Positions 9,007-21,830 of a DNA stretch of 48,524 nucleotides are shown here, piece after piece. The notes under the pieces are model-generated. The model made no database searches, was not told the DNA's origin, and was given only the letters and a program-made list of their open reading frames with translations. This stretch comes from Clarireedia homoeocarpa (lineage: Eukaryota > Ascomycota > Leotiomycetes > Helotiales > Rutstroemiaceae). The position numbers and the translations under genes were made by a program. Each line of letters starts with the position of its first letter. The first letter of the stretch is position 1. The stretch lies in assembly GCA_001465935.1 (NCBI GenBank), contig LNKV01000125.1:1-48524 (forward strand), in the 5' to 3' direction.

Positions 9007-12000
9007 GATATTAAAGTTATATAAATAAATTTAAACTAAAGTAGTCTAATAACTAAATTAGTACTATAATTAGCTATTAAGTTTAATATCGATTTAACAA
9101 TAATCTAAGAACTCTAGATTATCACCGATATTAGTACCGGCGCTAGCACCGGCGCTAGCAACTTCTTAAATAATCGGTTAATATTGTATACTAGCTTTAC
9201 TTAAATCCTAGCTTTTATAAAAAACTTCTAGTTATAAACTCTTGTTTATATCATTAAAATATTAGCTACTAATATAATACTAGTAGTTAATAATATTGAT
9301 TCCGACTTATTAATATTAAAGCTAGGTGAAAGGAGTAATACACTCGAAATAGTCAATATTTATAATAAGACTAATTAAATTGAAAGCGAATTAGCTAAAA
9401 TAGTCGAAAGAAGTTTATTTCTAAAAGCTATTTCGACTAATTCGTTTATATTAAAGGATTTTAATATATACTATTTTTAGTAGAACTTTAATTTAGCTAT
9501 TACCTTAAATAGAACCTAATTAGCTAATTAGATTAAAGATAATAACCTTGATTTATTAAATAATCCCGGGACTAATATTTTTTTTAAAGGGACTAGTCAG
9601 TCAGTTATTAATTTAACTTTAGCTACTTCAGGGTTAGCGAGGTGTATTGATGATTAGCAAGTGCTAGATAATATTAATTCAAATTACTTATTAATTTTAT
9701 TTATTATAAAAAAGCAAAATCAAGAGTTAAATAATCTACTTTAATCTTATAATACTAAGTTAACTGATTAGAGATTATTTAAGATTAGTCTAGTAGATTT
9801 AATCGAAAATAGCTTAATTCTTAGTCAGGAACCCCTAGAGTTTATTAGAATTAATTTAAAACTTAATATAATTAATCAAAGTTATTTAGAGTCGATTAGC
9901 TTGAAACTAACTCGATTAATCGGGCTAGTAGCTAATAAAGCGATTTTTAAAATAAAGTCGATACTAAGAGCTAAGCTTTAGTAAACTAGTAAGTTAAAAT
10001 ATTTAAGAAAATCGATATTATTAACTTAAAAAAAATTAAAGTTAAATTTACTAGATCTAACTTTTTATTAAGAATAATATTAACTAGTATATAATTCTTA
10101 TTTTTTAACTATTAAGTATATTAAAAAGGATTATTAGAATAGTTTCTTAAAGACTAGTAACTTAAAGATAATTTATAAAGCTTTTAACTATATTAAGTCT
10201 TATTTAGATTATAAACTACCAACTATTTCTAACTAGACTAGTTTTAAAGGAAAAGCGATAATTTTAAAGACTATTCTCTTTCCAAAGCCCCCTTTATTAA
10301 CTAGTCCCGATTAAGCAGGTTATATAACTGATAACTAGCTCGAGCTAATAATTAGTAAACTAAAATTAATCTATTTAATTAAAATCAAAGGAAAAACGTC
10401 CGGACCCGATAGAATTATTTAGAATATTATTAATAAAGTTTACTAAGCTATTCCTAATATATTCTTCTAGATATATAATTTATTAATTAATTTTAACTAT
10501 TACTCTATTTATTAAAAGTAAACTATTAGTACTATATTTAAAAAACTAACTAAACTCGACTATTTAGTTTTAAAAGTATATAAAGTTATCTCACTTTTTA
10601 ATTACTTAAATAAAATAAATAAAAGAATATTAGTTAAGAGACTAGTCTATTTAGCTAAGATTACTAACTTATTATATAATTCCTAAATTAGTAGTAAACT
10701 TAAAAAGTCGGTTATTAATATAATATTAATACTAATAACTAAAATCTAAAATAATATTAAGTTTAAAATATCGGTTTTATTTCTCGATATTAAAAGAGCT
10801 TTCAATTATATTTCAAAAAATTAATTATTAGTAATACTAAAGAAACTTAACCTTCTAATTAGTTTTATAATTTAGATTAGTTATTTTTTAAAAGACCGGT
10901 TATTAAAACTTAGCTTTGATAACTATATTAAGTTATTTTAGTTAATTAATATTAATATCTTTTAAGATAGTCTAATTAGTTTTATTTTATTCTTAATCTA
11001 TATCCGCGACTTTTTCTTATTAATTAACTACTTAGTTTAGTTATATATAGACGATATAGTACTAGTAATTAACTCGATTAGTTTAAAAAAGAATTACTAG
11101 ATACTAGAAAGAGAAGTTAAAAAACTTTATATATTTAGAATATTAAATAGTATTAAGTTCGATTTAGATAAAACTAAACTAATATACTTTTATATTAACC
11201 GAAAAGCGACTAATCCGGTTAATTTATTAAATAACTAAGTAATATATCTCTTAAAAGTAGTTAGATAACTAAGTATTTATTTTAATAAGATACTAAAATT
11301 TAAATATTATATATTAATATATATCAACTAAATTAAAACCACTTTTCTACAAATTAGCTAGCTAGTTAATATCTAATATAGTTTATCCCTTTTTATAATA
11401 TACTAACTTTATCTCATTTATATTATTAGTATATCCGACTATAGGTTCTCTATATAATAGAAAAACCAAGCTAATATTAAGAGCTAATTATAAAGTTTAT
11501 AAAACTTAGTATTATATAAAATCCTAGATATATTTAAAACTAGTTTAGTAATACTAATAAAAGTAGAAACTGTACTAGTCCTCCCTTAAATCCGGTTAGA
11601 CGTAGTTACTTATTAATATACTTTTAAAATACTAAAATTAGTTAAAAACCACTTTGCCTACTAACTAGTCTAGGCCTAATTAGGACTAGCCTCTGATAAT
11701 AATAATAATAGTAATAATAATAATACTAACCTAATTCTAAATATAACTAGACTAATTTAAATAGTCTAGATTAGACGATTAATATACTATTTAGTCGACT
11801 TTACTAGCCTCGAAAAAATCTAACTATTTAAATTTCCCCTTTAAGTAGTTACTATATCTTATATAATTTAAATTAACTAGTTATTAAAAGAGGAAGAAGT
11901 TAAAAACTATAAAGATAAAACTTTAATACTAATAGTTAATTAATTATCCTTTTATATAAACAACTCTTAACTTAGTGACTTTCCCGGAATAGATATAGAT

Positions 12001-12861
12001 TTAATTCTCTTAAACTCTAATTAGGCTTTATTAAAAAGTTATAGTTAGAATATTAGCTTAAATCAGCTAGTCTATAATAAAGAGTTAGAGAGTATTATTT
12101 AAATAATCGAATTAACTAGCTAATTAGTATACTAATATCAAGAATATATAGTATATAATAATAACTAATTAGTATTAGTTTATTTAATATTGTTAAATAA
12201 TAATTTAGACTAAGAACAACTAATCTGAGTTATTGAAACTAGTATCGAAATAGTTAAAAAAGACGCTAGTATTAAACTAAAATAAGTCCCAGGATATTAT
12301 AATATCGAAGAGAATAAGTTAGCCGATAAATTAGTTAAAGAAGGCGCTAGTATTAACCTCTATATAACTATAACTAGTTTTAGTTATCTTAGCTCTATTA
12401 TCAAATATATTAAGTCCTAAAACTAAGTATTAGTACTAGAATAATATATTAAATCGAAAGCTAATTAATTAGTTGAAAAGACTAATTATTTATTAACTTA
12501 TAAATTAGTTACCCGAAATAAGCTCTCGATCCTATTTACTATAAAGTATATAACTACTAACACCTTTTATTAGCTTAAAATATACTATAGATACTTTAAA
12601 GTTTATTTATACTAATTAGGTTTTAGTCTATCTAACAAGTATATATATAGTTAAAAAGAGACTATAGAGTATTTAATATTAGTATACTATTAATTTACTT
12701 TAGTATAAAGAAAACTAAAAGATAAACTAAATATTAACTAATTAAACCTAGAGCTTTTATTTAATATTAAACTCGGAATAGATACTAGTCTAACTTATAT
12801 AAGCGAAACTAATATCTACTCTTAAAAATATTACCTAACTAGGTCGGAAGCCCTATTATAG
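9007..12861 (+). pseudogene. NL6 ORF2: endonuclease / RT / RNase H
   Basis: About 1,280 codons in frame with no net indel. The N-terminus resembles QINLNQS...LQLAIKFNIDL, followed by the endonuclease block where QEPW reads stop-E-L-stop (TAA 9106, TAG 9115). A 12-base duplication (ACCGGCGCTAGC) lies near 9132-9158. YIDD is intact at 11044-11055. Asn/Ser repeats lie at 11695-11730 between RT and RNase H, and the first RNase H Asp is Asn (FYIN near 11955). The frame ends after KYYLTRSE near 12850-12861, with TAG at 12859. The true start is unknown, since ATG is lost to RIP. Confidence 0.88.
11695..11730 (+). repeat. AAT-rich trinucleotide run in ORF2 linker
   Basis: An in-frame run of AAT with one AGT and one ACT codon, encoding mostly Asn. 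The same place reads GAT-AGC repeats in NL21 (38367-38391) and a similar Asp/Ser run on the minus strand in NL14 (30478-30503), so the ancestor was probably a Ser-Asp repeat that RIP and slippage changed. Confidence 0.7.
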
Positions 12862-13085
12862 ACTAAAAACACGAAAATAATATTAAGACCTTTAATATTA
12901 TATAATTGAGCTATTTAAACTTAATATTTTTCTTAATATTATTTAAATTTAGAGTTTTACTTTTTAATTATTATTATTATTATTTTTTATTTACTAGGGC
13001 TAGACCCTTAATATTATTTTAATAAATTGGAAAAATATATAACTAACTTATATATACTTAGACGCTAGTAGAATAGCTACTAACC

Positions 13086-13116
13086 GATCTATTATAGTCT
13101 TAAACTTATATAAGTT
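13086..13116 (+). other. 3'-terminal stem-loop of NL6, degraded
   Basis: The 31-base block with C-to-T and G-to-A changes (GATCTA ... AGTC TTA AACT ... TAAGTT). Only part of each stem can still pair. Confidence 0.5.
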
Positions 13117-13143
13117 ATTAAAAGGAATAAAAAAAAAAAAAAA

Positions 13144-13532
13144 TCTAGATTAAAAACAACTAATCCGAGTTTATAAAGCTAATACCGAAATAGTTAAAAA
13201 AGATACTAATATTAAACTAGAATAAATCTTAAGATATTATAATATTGAAAAAAATAAACTAGTTAATAAATTAGTTAAAGAAGATATTAATATTAACTTT
13301 TATTTAATTATAACTAGCTTTAGTTACTTTAGCTTTATTATTAAATATATTAAGTTTTAAGACTAAGTACTAGTACTAGAATAATATATTAAATCGAAAG
13401 TTAATTAATTAGCTAAAGAGACTAATTATTTATTAATTTATAAATTAGTTATCTGAAATAAACTTTCAATTTTATCTAATATAAAGTATATAGCTACTAG
13501 TACTTTTTATTAGTTTAAAATAGACTATAGAT
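13144..13532 (+). pseudogene. NL7: LINE ORF2 fragment, RNase H end
   Basis: Plus-strand B-type coding sequence equivalent to NL6 12205-12590, starting directly after the tail of NL6 and ending where NL8 starts. It covers the second half of RNase H (the EIVKKD...NIEKNKLVNKLVKE block, in which the conserved Gly, His and Asp are mostly changed) and part of the C-terminal region. TAA and TAG codons are frequent. Neither flank shows a tail or duplication belonging to this fragment. Confidence 0.8.
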
Positions 13533-14016
13533 TATAACGACTAATTATAATATAGTGGTTCGAATAAAGTAATTAGCTTTATTATATAACCCGGTGTTAC
13601 TAAGTTATCGTTATCGATATCAAAAAGTAAGGTTTTTACTCTATATCGCGATTTTTTATCGATATTTCGAAAAATATAAAAACTATTAAAAACAATTAAA
13701 AATCTATTAAAAAATATATAAAAAACATTGTTTCTAGATATAATAGCTTTTATAGATCTGTTAAACTAAAAGTTATTTCAGTATAATACTTAGTTCCCGA
13801 GTTATCGTTATTAATACTAAATTACCTTATATTGTAAAAATTTATTAAAAATCAACTATTTGCTCTAGCGATATTAAGTAACGATATTAAATTTAAATTA
13901 TTTATTTAGCTCTTAATAAAATAATATTAAAGATTTACTAAACTTCTAACTTATTTAAGAAAGTTTTTCCGGGGTTAATATAATTCTTATTAAAAGAGAT
14001 ATTGATACTAATTAAT

Positions 14017-15558
14017 ATAGAAAAGCTATTAACCCCTACAACTAATTAGAATACTTAGAATTAAGAAACTACTTCTTTTTTAATTATTTCTTTAATTATA
14101 ATTATTATTAGATCTAGCTTTCTAGTTAATATACTTTGTACTAATATAGATATTATTATATCGCTTTCTCTACTAGTTATCTACCGATTTAACTTTCAAA
14201 TTAATATATCTAGTCTTTCAAACAATCTAAGTATAAACCCTCTTTTTAAACTTACTATAAATAAAATCCTATTTCAGTTACTTAAACGAACTAACTTCTT
14301 TTCCCTAGTTAATCAGATAAATAAAAATCCGAGAACCTTTACCGAACTCGCTAGCGACCCTACTAGCGCCAAAATTCTATAAATATATAATCTATTAATT
14401 AAAGCCCTTTTATTAGTTAAGTTTAGAGAAAAACAAACTAATATTTTAAACTTAATTGAAATCTTCCGGGAATATACTAAGTCTAACTAAATCAAGAAAG
14501 CTAGTTAATTACTAGCGGGTCAAATTAATAACCTAGAATACGCGACTAGATATATCGAGACTAAGGCCACCGCTAATATTAATATAGCTAAAGCAATTTA
14601 AACTAAAGTAAAATCTCTTAATATCGAAAAATTAAATACTAATCTGACTATTTTACTTAATATTAGACTTAATACTAAGCTTAATATTAATATTAAACCG
14701 ACTTTCACTTTAGTAATTACTACTAATATTACTAACTTCTAGACTATTATAAAAGCTAAAAAGTCTATTAAAAAAACTAAAAAAGCTATTAACCGACTAA
14801 TCTTAATCTGGGATTAATATATACTAATTTCTCTATTATAACTTCGAAATTCGCTTAATAAAGCTTTTAAATTAAAGAGTATTAAAAGATTTATTGTTTC
14901 GGCTATTTCGATTATAACTAATAAAAAGAACCTAGTTATTATTATTATAGTCTTTTATACTACTAACTTCTTAATTAAGAAGCTAGTAATTTAGAAAAAA
15001 GTTACTAGCTTTAAAACTATTTAAAAAGATAAACTATAGTTTAAAGTAGTACTATATAGTATTCCCACTAATAACTTTAATATACTTAATAGAATAGAGT
15101 TAGTTTTGAATAAACTTAAAACTTTTAATAAGAATCTAGAGTTAAAACTTATTGGACTATCTTATTAGCTTAGCTCGACTAATAACCGAGTGACTAAAAG
15201 AACTAACTTAGTAGTTATCTTATTTACAATTAGTAAAGAAGTAGACAAGTATATATATAATTATATATATATAGTTGAAACTAGCTATTAGGCCGAAAGA
15301 CTATTAATAGTAGTTAGGTCTACTCAGTATATTAAGTACTTAGGCTTTGGGTATATAATACAATTTTATAAAAAAGAGGCTAAATATAGTCTATATAGCG
15401 AGCTATATAATACCTCTCAATATAACTATAGTATTTATAATAAAAGAGGTAAAAACTATTCTTACTTAGTACTTAAATATACTAATTACAGACTAGTATA
15501 TAGTACTAACTCAAAGGATTATAAGGTGTATAAAGCTACTAAACGGCTTAGTCTATAA
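14017..15558 (+). pseudogene. NL8 ORF1: RNA-binding, zinc-knuckle protein
   Basis: 514 codons in one frame from ATA 14017-14019 (former ATG) to TAA 15556-15558. The beginning reads ME(K)LLTPTTNQNTW with Gln and Trp now stops. The central part is the least damaged B-type ORF1 here: SINPLFKLTINKILFQLLKR, KNPRTFTELASDPTSAKIL and a Glu/Lys/Ile-rich section that could form a helix. The knuckle (about 15410-15510) has Tyr at all former Cys/His positions, ending NSKDYKVYKATKRLSL. Frame length matches NL24 (514) and NL14 (513), so ~514 codons is probably the family length; NL6 is slightly longer. Confidence 0.85.
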
Positions 15559-15837
15559 TTAGCTCGGATATAAGAACTATATAAGTGAATTTAAACCGAA
15601 GTAGTTTTATAACTAAATCGGTACTATAATTAGTTATTGAATTTAATATCGATTTAATAATAATCTAAGAACCCTGGATTATTACCGATACTAGCACCGG
15701 CGCTAGCAACTTCCTAAATAGTTAATTAATATTGTATACTAGCTTTACTTAAATCCTAGCTCTAAGCAAAGACTTCCGACCACGAACCTTTATTTATATT
15801 ACTAAAATACTAGCTACTAGTATATAGCTAATAACTA
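15559..15837 (+). pseudogene. NL8 ORF2 N-terminus (endonuclease start)
   Basis: The frame shows VNLNRSSF.TKSVL.LVIEFNIDLIII.EPWII, the start of the endonuclease, with Gln read as TAA before EPW and the Trp intact. A GGCGCTAGC segment is single here but doubled in NL6. The copy loses a few bases near 15820 and then runs into the tail of NL9. Confidence 0.8.
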
Positions 15838-16131
15838 TATTTTATTTTATATTTTTATATTCCTTTTAACGACTTATATAAGTCTAAGACTATAGTAGAT
15901 CAGCTAGCAGCTATTCTGCTAGCGTCTAAGTATATATAAACTAGTTATATATTTTTCTAATTTATTAAAGTGATATTAAGGGTCTAGCCCTAGTAAATAA
16001 AAAATAATAATAATAATAATTAAAAAGTAAAACTCTAGATTTAAATAGTATTAAAGAAAATATTAAGTTTAAATAGTTTAATTATATAATATTAAAAGTC
16101 TTAATATTATTTTTATATTTTAGTTTATAAA

Positions 16132-19100
16132 TTAAACTTCTAATCTAATTAAATAATATTTTTAAAAATAGATATTAGTTTTATTTATATAAATTAAATT
16201 AATATCTATTCTAGATTTAATATTAAATAAAAACTTTGAATTTAATTAATTAGTATTTAATTTATTATATAACTTTCTTTAAATTAAAGTAAATTAATAG
16301 TAAACTAATATTAAATACTTTATAATCTCTTTATAGTTATATATATATTTATTAAATAAATTAAAGTTTAAATAGTATAAATAAATTTTAAAATATTTAT
16401 AATTTATTTTAAACTAATAAAAGATACTAATAATTATATACTTTATATTAAATAAAATTAAGAGTCTTTTTTAAATAACTAATTTATAAATTAATAAATA
16501 ATTAAACTTTTTAATTAATTAGTTATTTCTCGATTTAATATATTATTTTAATATTAATATTTAATTTTAAAATTTAATATATTTAATAATAAAGTTTAAA
16601 TAGTCGAAACTAGTTATAATTATATAAAAGTTAATATTAATATCTTCTTTAATTAATTTATTAACTAGTTTATTTCTTTTAATATTATAATATTTTAAAA
16701 TTTATATTAATTTAATATTAATATCTTTTTTAATTATTTTAATATTAATTTTATAAATTTATATTAATTATTTTTAATCTAAATTATTATTTAGTAATAT
16801 TAAATAAACTAAAACTAATTAATTATTATTATAAATTATATATTTTTAATACTAGTTTATTAATTAACTAGTTAATTTAGTTATTTAAATAATATTCTTT
16901 AACTTTTTATTATAAACTAACTAATTTAAACTAATATTCTAATTATAATTTCTTAATAAAATTTAATTAAAGTTTAAAAAAGTTAAATTTATATTTATTC
17001 TAGAATTCTTTAATTATAAATTATTTATATAAAAGAAAAGTTAATTAAATATTAATATTAAAACTTTATTTTTATAAACTTTAACTTCTTTTTCTTTAGA
17101 TAATTAATTAATTTAAATTATATAAAATATAATAGTTATTTAAAAAGAGAATTTAAATAATTAGATTTTTTTTAAATTAATTAAATTAATTAAATAATAT
17201 ATTAATTATTTAATCTAGATTATTTAAATTAGTTTAATAGTTTTTAAGATTAAATTATTACTATTATTATTATTATTATTAAAAACTAATTTTAATTAAA
17301 TCTAAACTAATTAATAGTTAAAATAGTTTTTAATTAATTTTAATATTTTAAAAGTATATTAATAAATAGTTATATTTAATTAAATTTAAAAAAAAACTAA
17401 TATAACTTTTATTTTTATTAATATTATTAAACTAGTTATAAATATATTTAGAATTTTATATAATACTAAGTTTTATAAATTTTATAATTAACTTTTAATA
17501 TTAACTTAATTTTTTTATTATATAAAGAACTTATAATTAAATATACTAATAATATAAATAAAATAAAGTTAGTATATTATAAAAAAGAATAAACTATATT
17601 AGATATTAGTTAATTAGTTAATTTATAAAAAAATAATTTTAATTTAATTAATATATATTAATATATAATATTTAAATTTTAATATTTTATTAAAATAAAT
17701 ATCTAATTATTTAATTACTTTTAAAAAATATATTATTTAATTATTTAATAAATTAATTAGATTTGTTATTTTTTAATTAATATAAAAATATATTAATTCA
17801 ATTTTATTTAAATCGAATTTAATATTATTTAATATTCTAAATATATAAAATTTTTTAATTTATTTTTCTAATATTTAATAGTTTTTTTTTAAACTAATAA
17901 AACTAATTACTAATATTATATTATTTATATATAATTAAATTAAATAATTAATTAGTAGAAAGAAATTATAGATATAAATTAAAAATAAAATAAAACTAAT
18001 TAGATTATTTTAAAAAATACTAATATTAATTAATTAGAATAATTTAATATAATTATTAAAACTAAGTTTTAATAATTAGTTTTTTAAAAAATAGTTAATT
18101 TATATTATAAAATTAATTAGAAAACTAAGTTTCTTTAATATTATTAATAATTAATTTTTTAAAATATAATCGAAAGTTTCTTTAATATTAAGAAATAAAA
18201 CTAATATTTTAAATTTAATATTATTTTAGATTTTAATTACTAGTATTAATATTATATTAATAATAAACTTTTTAAACTTATTACTAATTTAAGAATTATA
18301 TAATAAATTAGTAGTCTCGATTAAATAAACTAGTCTCTTAACTAAAATCCTTTTATTTATTTTATTTAAATAATTAAGAAATAAGATAACTTTATATACT
18401 TTTAAAACTAAGTAGTTAAATTTAGTAGACTTTTTAAATATAGTATTAGTAGTTTGTTTCTAATAAATAAAGTAGTAATTAAAGTTAATTAATAAATTAT
18501 ATATTTAGAAAAATATATTAGAAATAATTTAATAAACTTTATTAATAATATCTTAAATAATTTTATTAAGTTTAAATATTTTTCCTTTAATTTTAATTAA
18601 ATAAACTAATTTTAACTTACTAATTACTAGCTCGAGCTAGTTATTAATTATATAACTTATCTAATTAAAGCTAGTTAATAAAGGGGATTATAGAAAGAAG
18701 ATAATCTTTAAAATAACTACTTTCTTTTTAAAGCTAGTTTAACTAGAAATAGTTAGTAGTTTATAATCTAAATAAAACTTAATATAATTAAAAGTTTTAT
18801 AAATTGTTTTTAAGTTACTAGCTTCTAAAAAACTATATTAGTAATCTTTTTTAATATATTTAATAATTAAGAAATAAATATTATATACTAGTCAATATTC
18901 TTCTTAATAAAAAACCGGATCTAGTAATTTTAACTTTAGTTTCTTTTAAATTATTAATATCGATTTTCTTAAATATTTTAGCTTATTAGTCTATTAAAGT
19001 TTAGCTCTTAATATCGATTTTATTTTCGAAATTACTTTATTAACTACTAACCCGATTAATCGAGTTAATTCTAAGTTAATCAACTTTAAATAATTTTAAT

Positions 19101-19964
19101 CAATTATATTAAACTTTAAGTTAATTCTAATATACTCTAGAGATTCCTAACTAAGAATTAAACTATTTTCAACTAAATTAACTAAACTAGTTTTAAATAG
19201 TTTCTAATTAGCTAACTTAATATTATAAGATTAAAGTAGGTTATTTAACTTTTAATTTTACTTTTTTATAATAAATAAAATTAATAAGTAATTTAAATTA
19301 ATATTATTTAATATTTACTAATTATCAATATACTTTACTAACTCTAAAGTAACTAAAGTTAAATTAATAATTAATTAACTAGTCTCTTTAAAAAAAATAT
19401 TCGTTTTAAAATTATTTAATAAATCAAGATTATTTTCTTTAATCTAATTAATTAATTAGGTTTCTTTTAATATTATAACTATATTAAAATCTTACTAAAA
19501 ATAATATATATTAAAGTCTTTTAATATAAACAAATTAATTAAAATAGTTTTTAGAAATAAATTTCTTTTAACTATTTTAATTAATTCGCTTTTGATTTAA
19601 CTAGTCTTATTATAAATATTAATTATTTTAAATATATTACTCTCTTTATCTAACTTTAATATTAATAAGTTGGAATTAATATTATTAACTATTAATTATA
19701 TACTAGTAACTAATATTTTAATAATATAAATAAGAGTTTGTAATTAGAAGTTTTTATTTAAAGTTATAATTTAAATAAAGCTAGTATATAATATTAACCG
19801 ACTATTTAAAAAATTATTAGTATCGATACTAATATTAATAATAATCTAAGGTTCTTAGATTATTATTAAATCGATATTAAATTTAATAGTTAATTATAAT
19901 ACTAATTTAGTTATTAAATTACTTTAATTTAAATTTATTTATATAATTTTAATATCTAAGCTAA
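16132..19964 (-). pseudogene. NL9 ORF2: endonuclease / RT / RNase H, severely RIP-mutated
   Basis: Full-length ORF2 on the minus strand, ending at TAA (16132-16134 on the plus strand). The distance from the stop to the RT catalytic codons (17920-17931) is 1,788 bases, the same as in NL12 and NL14, and the endonuclease EPW region (Trp codon TAG at 19846-19848) is still in the same frame. The catalytic box reads YINN, both Asp changed to Asn by G-to-A, so the enzyme is dead at that point as well as through many stops. The RNase H and C-terminal regions are barely recognisable without the other copies. Confidence 0.85.
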
Positions 19965-20311
19965 TTATAAACTAACTTATTTAATAACTTTATATACTTT
20001 ATAATCTTTAAAATTAATATTATATACTAATTTATAATTAGTATATTTAAATATTAAATAAAAATAATTTTTACTTTTTTTATTATAAATACTATAATAA
20101 TATTAAGAGATATTATATAATTTATTATATAAACTATATTTAACTACTTTTTTATAATATTATATTATATATTTAAAATCTAAGTATTTAATATACTAAA
20201 TAGACTTAATTATAATTAATAGCTTTTTAATTCGATAGTTAGTTCTAGTTATATATATATAATTATATATATATTTATCTATTTTCTTATTAGTTATAAA
20301 TAAGATTACTA
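19965..20311 (-). pseudogene. NL9 ORF1 C-terminal fragment
   Basis: Minus-strand zinc-knuckle region of ORF1 with all Cys/His positions read as Tyr, ending at the conserved stop (19965-19967). The upstream part is lost where NL10 begins, at a V-I-L codon run. It preserves the palindromic TATATATATAATTATATATATA stretch found in every B-type ORF1 (here about 20254-20274). Confidence 0.8.
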
Positions 20312-21830
20312 TTTTTTTTTATTCCTTTTAATAATCTATATAAGTTTAAGATTATAATAGATTAGCTAATAATTATCTTACTAATATCTAAGTATATATA
20401 AACTAGTTATATATATTTCTAATTTATTAAAATAATATTAAAGGTCTAACTTTAATAAAAAAGATAAAAATAATAATAATAATTAAAAAGTAAAATTCCG
20501 GATTTAAATAATATTAAAGAAAAATATTAAGTTTAAATAGTTTAATTATATAATATTAAAAGTTTTAATATTATTTTTATATTTTTAATTAGTTTTAGTT
20601 TATATTAAACTTCTAACTTGATTATATAATATTTTTAAAAATAGATATTAGTTTTATTTATATAAACTAAATTAATATCTATTTTAAATTTAGTATTAAA
20701 TAAAAGCTTTAAACTTAATTAATTAATATTTAGTTTATCTTATAGTTTCTTTTATATTAAAGTAAATTAATAGTATATTAATATTAAATATTTTATAATC
20801 TCTTTTTAATTATATATATATTTATTAGATAAACTAAAATCTAATTAGTATAAATAAACTTTAAAATATTTATAGTTTATTTTAAGTTGATAAAAGATAT
20901 TAATAATTATATACTTTATATTAGATAGAACTAAAAGTTTATTTCGAGTAACTAATTTATAAATTAATAAATAATTAGTTTTTTTAACTAATTAATTAGT
21001 TTTCGATTTAGTATATTATTCTAGTATTAATATCTAGTCTTATAACTTAATATATTTAATAATAGAGTCTAGATAACTGAAGTTAGTTATAATTAAATAG
21101 AGATTGATATTAGTATTTTCTTTAATTAATTTATTAACTAATTTATTTCTTTCGACTTTATAATATTTAAAGATTTATTCTAGTTTAATACTAATATTTT
21201 TTTTAATTATTTTAGTATTAACTTTATAAACTCGGATTAACTATTCTTAGTTTAAATTATTATTTAATATTATTAAGTAAGTTAATACTAATTAATTATT
21301 ATTATAAATTATATACTTTTGATATTAAGTTATTAATTAGCTAATTAACTTAATTATCTAGATAATATTTTCTAGCTCTTTATTATAAACTAGTTACTTT
21401 AAACTAATATTCTAATTATAATTTTTTAATAAAATCTAATTAGAGTTTAAAAGAACTAAGTTTATATCTATTTTAAAAAAGTCTTTAAACTAGAAACTAT
21501 TTATATAAAAGAATAATTAATTAACTACTAATATTAAAATTTTATCTTTATAATTTTTAATTTCTTTCTCTTTTAATAAATAGTTAATTTAGATTATATA
21601 AAGTATAATAGCTATTTAGAGAGAGAATTTAAATAGTTAGATTTTTTTAAAGTTAATAAAATCGACTAATTAATATATTAATTATTTAATCCGAACTATT
21701 TAAATTAGTCTAGTTATATTTAGAATTAGATTAGTATTATTATTATTATTATTACTATCGCTATTAGAGACTATTCCTAATTAAATCTAGATTAGTTAGT
21801 AAGTAGAGTGGTTTTTAACTAGTTTTAATA
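20312..21830 (-). mobile_element. NL10: LINE 3' part, subfamily B
   Basis: A minus-strand copy with reversed tail (about 20312-20326), 3' UTR to 20604 and the C-terminal third of ORF2. It ends at about 21830 inside RNase H or its upstream linker, where plus-strand NL11 begins without any tail or duplication. Confidence 0.82.
20605..21830 (-). pseudogene. NL10 ORF2 C-terminus: RNase H
   Basis: About 409 codons on the minus strand, from the Asn/Ser trinucleotide linker (21735-21768) through RNase H to the stop at 20605-20607. The Glu/Asp blocks can be followed by comparison with NL14. Stops are frequent and nearly all Trp and Gln codons are lost. Confidence 0.8.

Larger units (their letters stand above)
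6909..13143 (+). mobile_element. NL6: near full-length LINE, subfamily B
   Basis: The most complete copy, about 6.2 kb: 5' UTR 6909-7438, ORF1 7439-8998, ORF2 from about 9007 to 12861, 3' UTR 12862-13128 with degraded hairpin at 13086-13116, and A-rich tail 13119-13143. Both frames run without indels but are full of RIP-type stops. A sample at 10801-10860 holds 9 G or C in 60. No target-site duplication is apparent: NL5 ORF1 lies on the left and the NL7 RNase H on the right. The 5' boundary near GAATCGAAAAAAC is supported by the same sequence at the 5' end of NL24. Confidence 0.9.
13533..15837 (+). mobile_element. NL8: LINE 5' half, subfamily B
   Basis: A plus-strand copy with 5' UTR (13533-14016), complete-length ORF1 and the first part of ORF2, broken at about 15837 where the reversed tail of NL9 begins. 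Compared with NL6 the outermost ~40 bases (cap) of the 5' UTR are missing. Mutation is moderate. The rest of ORF2 does not reappear in the window. Confidence 0.85.
15838..20311 (-). mobile_element. NL9: LINE, subfamily B, heavily mutated
   Basis: A minus-strand copy: T-rich reversed tail at about 15838-15867, 3' UTR to 16131, all of ORF2, then the last ~115 codons of ORF1, ending at 20311 at the tail of NL10. The first ~160 bases of its 3' UTR keep CpG and CTAG sites, while ORF2 is very AT-rich (6 G or C in 60 at 17041-17100). The jump near 16080 suggests that the tail may belong to a less mutated copy or that RIP was uneven. Confidence 0.85.

Noticed and set aside
20240..20275. TATATA palindromes as promoters or replication origins
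   Set aside because: The same palindrome recurs at the same codons of every B-type ORF1 (for example 15250-15270, 28650-28680, 45700-45730), so it is inherited coding sequence.
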